Origin: Chloroflexota bacterium
Lineage (GTDB): Bacteria; Chloroflexota; Anaerolineae; Anaerolineales; Villigracilaceae
Direction: 5' to 3'
DNA length: 64,000 bases
Assembly: GCA_016234555.1 (NCBI GenBank)
Contig: JACRBJ010000027.1
Coordinates: forward strand, 1 to 64,000
Both the position numbers and the translations under genes were made by a program. Shown here piece by piece: positions 1-7,596 of the stretch. The notes under the pieces were generated by a model, which ran no database searches, had not been told where the DNA came from, and was given only the letters and a program-made list of their open reading frames with translations. Every line of letters begins with the position of its first letter. Positions within the stretch are counted from its first letter, which is position 1.

Positions 1-1
1 C

Positions 2-121
2 TTCGGATGGTTAGGTCGTTACCGCCGTCTGGCTCGCGATTACGAGCACACCACATTATCCAGCGAAAGTATGGTGTATATCGCCAGCTCGCGACGTATG
101 CTGAAAATGCTTCCAACATGA
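2..121 (+). pseudogene. C-terminal end of an IS5-family (DDE) transposase, cut by the window edge
   Basis: Frame 2 reads FGWLGRYRRLARDYEHTTLSSESMVYIASSRRMLKMLPT*, the typical C-terminus of IS5/IS427-type transposases (RYRRLA-DYE ... SE-MIY-A--R-ML-RL). Confidence 0.8.
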
Positions 122-128
122 CTATTAA

Positions 129-314
129 ATCGCTCTCTTAGCGCACGCATCAGCCTATGAGGGCATAATTAAAGAATGGGATTTAAATAACTTTTCTCAC
201 CATACCCCACTGATCAGGTATCCGAGTAAAGAATTCCCGCAATATGTATCCACACATTATCATAGGCTAAAGAAGCTTCAAGCCAAACTCCAAGGTAGAA
301 AACTGGAGTTGTAA
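129..314 (+). pseudogene. Orphan coding-like fragment without a start codon
   Basis: Open frame IALLAHASAYEGIIKEWDLNNFSHHTPLIRYPSKEFPQYVSTHYHRLKKLQAKLQGRKLEL* ends at TAA 312-314; composition is protein-like but there is no ATG and the family is unknown. Confidence 0.3.
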
Positions 315-397
315 AATACAGAGTTATCTATGCCAAACTTTTATAATCGGTTTTTTTCTTATCGTAATTGATGTTGTATGGTATCTATTTTGAACAA

Positions 398-467
398 CCC
401 GAACAAACAGCGACACATCGTGGCGCACCTCGATAACGTCCAAGCGCGGTTGGCGTCGCTGCGGGAG
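398..467 (+). pseudogene. Remnant of type I restriction-modification specificity subunit (HsdS) C-terminal conserved helix, first half
   Basis: PEQ (398-406), one extra base (a407), then QRHIVAHLDNVQARLASLRE (408-467); matches the HsdS conserved signature PEQRRIVAYLD-LQA-V--L. Confidence 0.7.
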
Positions 468-517
468 CCCTCTCTGATCATCGAAATCAACGGAAACTTT
501 TCAGTGCACAAATACGA

Positions 518-1918
518 CTATTCAGTTCTTTCCTCAAACAAGCCGAGTTGTATCTTCGGAATTTCTGGCTTCTCTTCTACATCATCCCAAGTTAAATTGG
601 GATATTTGTTTTCCAAGAATTGAACAATAGCTATGTTCGTGAATTCAAATAATGGAGCAGGCAAATTATCTAATTTATACCATCCCCAGCCAACGTGTTT
701 GTCCGGTTCCTTTGTCTCAACTTCTCCCGTCCATGCCTCTACCAAAACACCTACCGACATAATTTGCTTGCTTCGCATCGATTCCTGCCATGTGTAATAA
801 AGAGAAACAGGTTTCGATTTCTTTAATATCAACCCGGTTTCCTCCAGTAATTCTCGTTTTGCGCACTGCTCTAAGCTCTCCCCCTCGTTTTGTTTTCCAC
901 CAGGAGCAGCAAAGTTCCCCTCAGCTACGCCATTAATTTTTCGCTGGCTTAATAGCATTTCCCTTTCACCCTGCACAGTCCTAATTACTAAAAGATTACA
1001 AGCTTTATTATATTTATTCTTTGTTGAATTTGATTTCGGCGTATCGCTACCTATGTAGATAGATGTTTGAGAGGAATTTTCGTCTTTAGACAACCAGTTG
1101 GGGCGATTCAATCTGAAAAATATCTTTTCTCCAGAAATCATATTAGTAAAAACATCAATTGGAAATTTGACCTCTTCAGTAAACCCTTTCCTTGCTCTTC
1201 GAGCAAAGCTTTTATACTCTTCGTCGTACTTGGTTTTCAAAATTCGATATTGTTCCAAATCCTCGGTCCGTCGGAATTTTTGACTCCATTGCTCTTTCCA
1301 TTCTTCAAATTTTTCTTTGTCCTTTTCAGTCAAAAGATCTTTTTCGGACCAAGGTAAGGAAATAGTGATGGTCGGTCTATATGCATCGATAGACCACTTT
1401 ATTAAATTACCTTTGTCATCAAACTCCCCTTCACTAATTTTCTCTACAAAAGGCAAAGCAAAGTTCGGGTATTTGCCACTCAAAACAAGTGAAATCAATA
1501 CTTTTACAACTAACTCTGGATAAATTTCCTCGTACTTATCTCTAAAATGCCAAAAAGTTCTTGAGTTAAGAATAGGCTTGCTGTCATCAGTTGACAATTC
1601 TAGCTTTTTCAGAGAGTGCCCAATCCGGAAACCACACAATTTCTGGAGATTAATTCGATCAAGAATTATTCTCTCAAGGGTACGTTCACTTGGCGAGATA
1701 TTCACCAAATAAGGCAAAGCCAATGCCTTAAAGTAGCTCGAAATTGGGACGCCATCATATTCACGATCTATCGCACCATCCAAAATCACACAACGCCAGT
1801 CAGTTAAATCGTATAGATCGGTAAGCCAATTAATAACCTTGTCAGACAAAATGTTATCTGGCAAAACATGAGAGTCAATCTCATCATAAGGAAATAGTGA
1901 AAGGTTATCTTGACTCAT
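518..1918 (-). CDS. Nudix hydrolase with an N-terminal transposase DUF772/InsH-N-like domain
   Basis: Nudix box GGKQNEGESLEQCAKRELLEETGL; N-terminal part has ISPSERTLERIILDRINLQKLCGFRIG...SRTFWHFRDKY resembling DUF772 (S-REL-E-L--NL-LRWFLG-----D-STLSRFR). Confidence 0.8.
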   Translation of the reverse strand: MSQDNLSLFPYDEIDSHVLPDNILSDKVINWLTDLYDLTDWRCVILDGAIDREYDGVPISSYFKALALPYLVNISPSERTLERIILDRINLQKLCGFRIGHSLKKLELSTDDSKPILNSRTFWHFRDKYEEIYPELVVKVLISLVLSGKYPNFALPFVEKISEGEFDDKGNLIKWSIDAYRPTITISLPWSEKDLLTEKDKEKFEEWKEQWSQKFRRTEDLEQYRILKTKYDEEYKSFARRARKGFTEEVKFPIDVFTNMISGEKIFFRLNRPNWLSKDENSSQTSIYIGSDTPKSNSTKNKYNKACNLLVIRTVQGEREMLLSQRKINGVAEGNFAAPGGKQNEGESLEQCAKRELLEETGLILKKSKPVSLYYTWQESMRSKQIMSVGVLVEAWTGEVETKEPDKHVGWGWYKLDNLPAPLFEFTNIAIVQFLENKYPNLTWDDVEEKPEIPKIQLGLFEERTE

Positions 1919-1932
1919 TTTTACGAATAGTC

Positions 1933-3069
1933 TCAGGTGCTTTCTCTTATGCCTTTTAAGAAAAGAACTACACCAACTGCTGCACCGACAATACTGGCTA
2001 TATGATCTGCATTATCTAGCCAAGGTAATTGTACATTAAAAAGGGTGCTGATGTTGATTATAAAAAGAGCAATTAATAGAGTAATTAATATTGCAAAAAA
2101 ATAAAAGATGGCTTTTCCTAGATCTAGTCTGTTTGGAATATCCGAGAAAACCTTAATGTCAAAAATGGATTCTGCTTCGTACCGCTGCGCCCTTTTCACT
2201 ACGACAGGAATTGGAAGACCTGTCAGTTCTTCCAAAACTCTTGGTGTGCTCTCCATAATCGATGCGCCACGAACATTTCTCTGTTGTATTTCCTCCAAAG
2301 AAAACCATTTGAATGTTTTACTTGTAAAATCGCCGCCCATTTGAATTTCCTTCTTAAGGTGTTCGTTTAGATCCAATTTAAGCTTACTAACCACTCGTGT
2401 TTCAATTGTGTAGAATGTAAGGGCCCCTTGTGATTTAGAAATTGATATGTATTCAATTGCGGGCGGGTTAATATTATTATCAATTTCGTAATCAATTGGT
2501 TCCAAATGTAATCGTTTTTTCATAGCCTTATGAACTAGTTCGTCGGTGGAATTTTCTCCTCTCATCCCGATTCCAATCAAATGGTATTCATTCCAACCCG
2601 GATGAAAAATATGCAAGAACACATCTTGATGTTTCCAGTTTTTTATTTGCCTGCCCTTAATAATTATATTTATCATCGTTCGATTGTGAATGGGAATTTC
2701 CGCTCCTTGCGACTCACTTCTAATCATCTCAAGGGATTTTGTAAATTCCCTAAAGTATCTTTTCTTTTCCTCGTCCCTCAAATTATGCAATACGGGGAAT
2801 GATAAATCTAAGCGTTCTTTCAGTGCACTAATGGCTAAGTGTGGATATTTCGAACTAATAATTACGTCTTCATCATCGCCAATTTCTACAAACCCGAGTA
2901 TGGCAAGAATCGAAAGAATACTAAGCACAACATCTTTCCCAGCTCCAGATACCTGGACGAGGTCATCTATTTTTTTTCTCTTTGGAAATTGGTCTACCTC
3001 GCCATCTTTTAGGGCGACTAGCACTTTAGAAATCAAAGGAAACAATGGGCTTAGAGATGAATTCAGCAT
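1933..3069 (-). CDS. Uncharacterised protein: winged-helix-like N-terminus, degenerate Nudix-like middle, two C-terminal TM helices
   Basis: 378-aa ORF; DDLVQVSGAGKDVVLSILSILAILGFVEI (wHTH-like); DVFLHIFHPGWNEYHLIGIGMRGE...HKAMKKRLHLEP...KWFSLEEIQQR (Nudix-like without catalytic box); hydrophobic AIFYFFAILITLLIALFII and IASIVGAAVGVVLFLKGI. Confidence 0.7.
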   Translation of the reverse strand: MLNSSLSPLFPLISKVLVALKDGEVDQFPKRKKIDDLVQVSGAGKDVVLSILSILAILGFVEIGDDEDVIISSKYPHLAISALKERLDLSFPVLHNLRDEEKKRYFREFTKSLEMIRSESQGAEIPIHNRTMINIIIKGRQIKNWKHQDVFLHIFHPGWNEYHLIGIGMRGENSTDELVHKAMKKRLHLEPIDYEIDNNINPPAIEYISISKSQGALTFYTIETRVVSKLKLDLNEHLKKEIQMGGDFTSKTFKWFSLEEIQQRNVRGASIMESTPRVLEELTGLPIPVVVKRAQRYEAESIFDIKVFSDIPNRLDLGKAIFYFFAILITLLIALFIINISTLFNVQLPWLDNADHIASIVGAAVGVVLFLKGIREST

Positions 3070-3088
3070 AAAAGCACCAACTATACGT

Positions 3089-4282
3089 TCATGTGTATTT
3101 TGAGATTTTTTTTATTGTTTCTTCCGCAACTTGACTAAGTGTACCGGAGGCATCAACAATTTCAAACGGAAAATCAAAGTAGTGCGATTTTACTATATCC
3201 AAATAAAGGGGGCGGAACTTCTTTAGGCTTTCAAATTTATCAAAAGGTGTCATTTTTGTTCCTCTGGCTAAAACTCGTTGCAAACAAATGTCCTCATTCG
3301 CATCGTAGAGAACAATGATGTCAGGTCTCGGAACAAAACTATGCACAAAATTGACAAGCAATCTTTCAAATTCGTTTTCACACTGATACACTAACATACT
3401 AATATAACTTCTAACAGATATAACAACCTTTCCCTTTTTCAAATCCTGAATTACTTTACCTTGAACTTGATTGTATCTATCCCCGATTATTGAATACAAA
3501 CGAAACATAGGGGAGCTTTCGGACAAATCTACTTTCGCCGAAGATTCTATATAAGCCTCAAAATCCCGATAAATCTGGGAGGGCTCTTTAATAATAGACA
3601 CCTCATACCCCTTATTTTCATAATACTCCCTAATAAGTTCTGCCTGACTATCCTTACCCGTTCCACTATTTCCTTCAAGGATAATGTATTTCCCAGTATA
3701 ACCACGGTCCATTTTTGGTTCCTGTGTAAGGAGAGCCGAAAACAAGTAAATGAATTTATTTTCCTTCTCTGCTAACCTAATTCCTTGAGAAGTAATTAAT
3801 TTTGAAAGTCTCTCTTTGAAAAGAGGATCGATTTTTGAGAACTCATCTATATTCAAATTCTCATATTCATTTCGCATAAAAAATCTAGCGAGTCCTGCAG
3901 CGCCTAGACTAGCTAAGATAAAAGCATCATTGATAATTTTCGCTTCTATCGAATCGGACAAATGGTCAACCTGAGGATTTAAATTATTCAAGACAGCCAC
4001 TGCTTTTTCTTGAGGAAAACCAATCTCCTGGAAAATACCCTTTATTTTTACTGGATCGAAATTATATACACTTGAAAATTCGAAATATTTCACCCCCGAC
4101 ATTCTCAAAATGGACAAGGCGCATATAATATCAATATCTCCCCCATACTCTTCATGAAGCAGACTGGCGTATTTTAGAATTCGAACGCGGAGCCATAATT
4201 CATGATCAGCATTTGTATCTAAATTCGAAACAGCGTCTAATAGAGGCCTTTCAAAGCTTGAGTTTGTTATATTGTCTGCCAA
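3089..4282 (-). CDS. Degenerate HD-like domain fused to a thymidylate kinase-like domain
   Basis: P-loop YIILEGNSGTGKDSQAELIREYYENKGYEV, DRYNQVQ, RPDIIVLYD and RVLARG (TMK family); N-terminal EAKIINDAFILASLGAAGLARFF resembles YpgQ-type HD proteins (DADRLDALGAIGIAR) without the acidic residues. Confidence 0.8.
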   Translation of the reverse strand: MADNITNSSFERPLLDAVSNLDTNADHELWLRVRILKYASLLHEEYGGDIDIICALSILRMSGVKYFEFSSVYNFDPVKIKGIFQEIGFPQEKAVAVLNNLNPQVDHLSDSIEAKIINDAFILASLGAAGLARFFMRNEYENLNIDEFSKIDPLFKERLSKLITSQGIRLAEKENKFIYLFSALLTQEPKMDRGYTGKYIILEGNSGTGKDSQAELIREYYENKGYEVSIIKEPSQIYRDFEAYIESSAKVDLSESSPMFRLYSIIGDRYNQVQGKVIQDLKKGKVVISVRSYISMLVYQCENEFERLLVNFVHSFVPRPDIIVLYDANEDICLQRVLARGTKMTPFDKFESLKKFRPLYLDIVKSHYFDFPFEIVDASGTLSQVAEETIKKISKYT

Positions 4283-4312
4283 ATGAACACCCTAGGATTT
4301 TGGTTTTAAGAA

Positions 4313-4335
4313 GTGTTAATAAAATTGCTTAACAC
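4313..4335. promoter_or_regulatory. 7-bp perfect inverted repeat upstream of the three-gene cassette
   Basis: GTGTTAA-N9-TTAACAC, about 30 nt upstream of the ATG at 4282 (-). Confidence 0.4.
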
Positions 4336-4361
4336 ATTATACACGATACGACCGCTACGGA

Positions 4362-4421
4362 AGAGAATTGTCCGCGCTGCTGCCGTCCGTGCTGGATAGG
4401 GTGCTCAAGAAAAATCTATGA
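4362..4421 (+). pseudogene. Remnant of HsdS C-terminal end, second half
   Basis: RELSALLPSVLDRVLKKNL* matches the canonical HsdS tail EELSALLPSVLDRAFKGEL; preceded by TTATEE in another frame (4350-4365, gaagagaattg). Confidence 0.7.
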
Positions 4422-5281
4422 TGCCAACATTAACCCAAAAACTCAAAGGTTTCCTTCAACTCTTCCGCCCCGAACTCCCCTTCTCTGCGGGAGTTTGTGT
4501 CTTCCTCGGCGAGATCGTGGCGCTGGGCGGGTTTCCGTCCCTGCGGGAGGCGGCGCTGGGCTTCGCCTGCGGATTTTTCATCTCAGGTTCCGCCCTCGTC
4601 TCGAACGATTATTTCGACCTCGAAGTGGACAAGGTCAACGCACCGCAGCGTCCGCTGCCATCGGGGATGGTGTCCCCGACAGAGGCGCTGCTCTTCGCCG
4701 CCTTCACCATGCTGGTGGGGCTGGCTGCCGCCTTCGCGATCAGCATCCCCGCCTTCGTTCTCTCCGTCATCTTTGGGATTATCGGCGTCCTGTACAACTG
4801 GAAATACAAACAGGCGGGACTGTTGGGCAATTTGATGGTCGCTTCCTCTGTGGGCATCACCTTCATCCTCGGCGGACTCGCCGTCGGTCAGCCGTTCAAC
4901 CCCATCGTCTGGTTCTTCAGTCTGACCGCGTTTTTGATCGACTTCGGCGAGGAAATCGCTGGCGACGCCATGGACATCGAAGGCGACAAGAAACGGGATT
5001 CCAAGTCCATTGCCATTAGAAAGGGAAAGAAATTTGCGCTGCGAATTTCGGCTGGGGCATTCCTGCTGGTGTTTCTGATCAGCTTTGTCCCCTACTTCAT
5101 GGGCTGGCTGGGAATCACCTACCTGGTCACCATCTGCGTGGCAAACGCGGTCACCCTCTTTTCCACCGTCAAACTGCTGAAAAGCCAGACACCCGCAGAG
5201 GGTCGCAAATACATGCGCTTTATTTACATGGGGGCAACCATTGGAATGCTGGCTTATATCCTCGCCCAGTTTTTGGCTTGA
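4418..5281 (+). CDS. UbiA family prenyltransferase (geranylgeranylglyceryl-phosphate synthase-like)
   Basis: NDYFDLEVDKVNAPQRPLPSG and GDAMDIEGDKKRDSKSIAIRKG aspartate motifs; multiple TM helices. Confidence 0.9.
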   Translation: MMPTLTQKLKGFLQLFRPELPFSAGVCVFLGEIVALGGFPSLREAALGFACGFFISGSALVSNDYFDLEVDKVNAPQRPLPSGMVSPTEALLFAAFTMLVGLAAAFAISIPAFVLSVIFGIIGVLYNWKYKQAGLLGNLMVASSVGITFILGGLAVGQPFNPIVWFFSLTAFLIDFGEEIAGDAMDIEGDKKRDSKSIAIRKGKKFALRISAGAFLLVFLISFVPYFMGWLGITYLVTICVANAVTLFSTVKLLKSQTPAEGRKYMRFIYMGATIGMLAYILAQFLA

Positions 5282-5283
5282 AG

Positions 5284-5862
5284 TCACATGGGTGATTGTG
5301 TATCGGGCTTATCGATCAGGTCGGTGACGCCGAAAACCTCTTCATAAAGAGCCAGCAACTCATCCGCTTTCAGCAGCCGAAGGTCCTGGTGTTCATCATC
5401 GAACTCCTTCCGACGTTCAAGCTGTGCAACCAAACGCTCGCGGAAATTGGGATTTTCCGAAGCAGGCAAAAGCACCTTCAATTCATGGATCATTTCCTTT
5501 GCCTTTTCAATCGCTGTCAGCGCGTCGGGCAGCGGGGTGGTTTCAGCGATCACTTCCTTGAGCAGTTTGCACTTATATTCGCGGCAAACATGCGGATAGT
5601 GCGGAGAGGTATGAATTGTGCATTGACCGTCCCAAAGCGGGCAGGGCAGGCTAAATCCCCGCTGGGTGGGATCGTCCCGAAATACCTTCAGTCCCCAAGA
5701 CTCGGCGCGGTCCAATTCAGATGGTCGGAGTTTTGCCCAGATGAACAAATGTCCGCTGCAACACAGCCCGCAGGATTTGCATAAGATATCTGCCGGGGAT
5801 TCGTTTGTTTCATCGATACCAGTCATATCAGAAATCATATCCCAGTCGGGATAAACTGGCAA
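5284..5862 (-). CDS. YkgJ-family cysteine cluster protein
   Basis: CKSCGLCCSGHLF...CPLWDGQCTIH...CREYKC cysteine cluster. Confidence 0.8.
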   Translation of the reverse strand: MPVYPDWDMISDMTGIDETNESPADILCKSCGLCCSGHLFIWAKLRPSELDRAESWGLKVFRDDPTQRGFSLPCPLWDGQCTIHTSPHYPHVCREYKCKLLKEVIAETTPLPDALTAIEKAKEMIHELKVLLPASENPNFRERLVAQLERRKEFDDEHQDLRLLKADELLALYEEVFGVTDLIDKPDTQSPM

Positions 5863-5961
5863 TCATGGCGGGATGCCCCGACAGGGTAAACCTGTCAAAA
5901 CTGTGTCAATTTTCCCCTTTGATTGACGCTGATTCCCTATTATGTTAATATTCGTTCCATC

Positions 5962-7539
5962 ATGGTCAACGCCCACACTTCCCGCGAAAACGAACTCAAC
6001 ATTCTCATCCGCGCCAAATACCCGATCCTGTACATCGTTTCGTGGGAGGAACGCCGCATCGAGCAGACCCTGCGTCAGGTGGCGGGACAGTTGCGGAAGA
6101 AGCTCTACGGCTGGAGCATCACCGACGGCATCCACCCGCTGGACGGCTACGACGGCGCAGTCCCAGACTCGTCGTCCTGCTCTCCGCTTCGGGCGCTGGA
6201 CATCATCTCCGCCTCGCAGGAATCCGCCATCTTCGTCCTGAAGGATTTCCATCCCTTCATCGATGACCGTCACCCACTGACCGACCAGCCCATCATCGTC
6301 CGCCGCCTGCGCGACATCACCAACCACCTCAAGGAAAGCCGCAAGACGCTCATCATCCTCTCGCCGCTTTTATATTTCCCTACCGAACTTGAAAAAGACA
6401 TCACTGTTTTGGATTACGCCCTGCCCACAGCGGATGAAATGACCCAGTCGCTGGAGCGCGTGGTGCGTTCGGCGCGTGAGGTCAGCGGGATGCAGGTGGA
6501 GTTGAACGACGAGATGCACGAGAAGATTCTCGCCGCCGCCCAGGGGCTGACCTGCACCGAAGCCGAAAACGTCTTCGCCAAGTCGCTGGTGATGACCCGC
6601 TCGCTGGACGTGGATGTCATCATCGCCGAGAAAAAGCAGATCATCCGCCGCTCGCAGATTTTGGAATACTTCGAAGCCGACGAGAACATGGAATACGTCG
6701 GCGGGATGAACCTGCTGAAGGAGTGGCTGGCGAAGCGCTCCCTGGCTTTCAGCGAACGCGCCCGCCTGTTTGGATTGCCGGAGCCGAAGGGGCTGCTTCT
6801 GCTTGGGGTGCAGGGAGCAGGCAAGAGCTTGATCGCGAAAGCCATCGGCAGTCAGTGGCGGCTTCCGCTTCTCCGCCTCGATCTGGGACGGCTGTTCAGC
6901 GAGCTGGTCGGCTCCTCCGAGCAAAACATGCGGACGGCGCTCAGCCTCGCCGAATCCGTTTCGCCCTGCCTGTTGTGGATCGACGAACTCGAAAAAGGGC
7001 TGGCTGGCATTGCCAGTTCGCACCTCTCGGACGCTGGCACCACCGCCCGCGTCTTCGGCAGTTTTCTGACCTGGATGCAGGAAAAGACCGCGCCCGTCTT
7101 CGTCATTGCCACCGCAAACGACATCAGCATTTTGCCGCCCGAAGCCCTGCGAAAAGGTCGCTTCGACGAAATCTTTTTCATCGACCTGCCCAACCTGACC
7201 GAGCGGCGCGACATCTTCGCCATCCACATCGCCAAGCGCGGACGCGACCCGCTGGGCTTCAATCTCGACGAACTGGCGCGGATCAGCAATAGTTTTTCGG
7301 GCGCGGAAATCGAGCAGGTGGTCATCTCGGCGTTGTATGACGCCTTCGAGGCGGGGCATGACCTGACCCAAGCCGACCTCGTCAAGGCGATCAAAGCCAC
7401 CATGCCGCTGGCGCAGACGATGGAGACGCAGGTCAACAGCCTGCGCAGTTGGGCGCGGACTCATTCCCGCCCCGCGTCTGCGGTAAACGCCCCCACCCAA
7501 CTCCCGCCCGCCACCGACCTGCGGCAGATTGAGTTATAA
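5962..7539 (+). CDS. AAA+ ATPase, Ycf46-like
   Basis: MVNAHTSRENELNILIRAKYPILYIVSWEE...; Walker A LLLGVQGAGKSLIAKAI, Walker B CLLWIDELEKGL, second region of homology RKGRFDEIFFIDLPN. The ORF-track start at 5923 is a TTG; ATG 5962 preferred. Confidence 0.9.
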   Translation: MVNAHTSRENELNILIRAKYPILYIVSWEERRIEQTLRQVAGQLRKKLYGWSITDGIHPLDGYDGAVPDSSSCSPLRALDIISASQESAIFVLKDFHPFIDDRHPLTDQPIIVRRLRDITNHLKESRKTLIILSPLLYFPTELEKDITVLDYALPTADEMTQSLERVVRSAREVSGMQVELNDEMHEKILAAAQGLTCTEAENVFAKSLVMTRSLDVDVIIAEKKQIIRRSQILEYFEADENMEYVGGMNLLKEWLAKRSLAFSERARLFGLPEPKGLLLLGVQGAGKSLIAKAIGSQWRLPLLRLDLGRLFSELVGSSEQNMRTALSLAESVSPCLLWIDELEKGLAGIASSHLSDAGTTARVFGSFLTWMQEKTAPVFVIATANDISILPPEALRKGRFDEIFFIDLPNLTERRDIFAIHIAKRGRDPLGFNLDELARISNSFSGAEIEQVVISALYDAFEAGHDLTQADLVKAIKATMPLAQTMETQVNSLRSWARTHSRPASAVNAPTQLPPATDLRQIEL

Positions 7540-7550
7540 AATCATCCAAT

Positions 7551-7583
7551 TGCTCTTTCGGGGGCTAAGCCCCCGAAAGAGCA
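7551..7583. repeat. Palindromic repeat family A, copy 1
   Basis: TGCTCTTTCGGGGGCT-A-AGCCCCCGAAAGAGCA, 16-bp perfect arms, 12 nt after the stop at 7539. Confidence 0.9.
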
Positions 7584-7596
7584 GAACTATTTCTTT

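Noticed and set aside
378-623. 81-aa ORF as a functional gene
   Set aside because: Only the first part resembles HsdS; the rest reads antisense to the Nudix gene 3' end, so it is a chimeric remnant.
5923-5961. Upstream TTG start of the Ycf46-like ORF
   Set aside because: TTGACG at 5923 looks more like a -35 element; ATG 5962 gives the better N-terminus.
6370-7500. 376-aa minus-strand ORF and similar antisense ORFs (4583-5287, 8368-9837, 20668-21471, 32956-34095, 35660-36814, 58033-59160)
   Set aside because: All lie opposite strong genes with clear motifs and have composition typical of antisense frames in GC-rich DNA.
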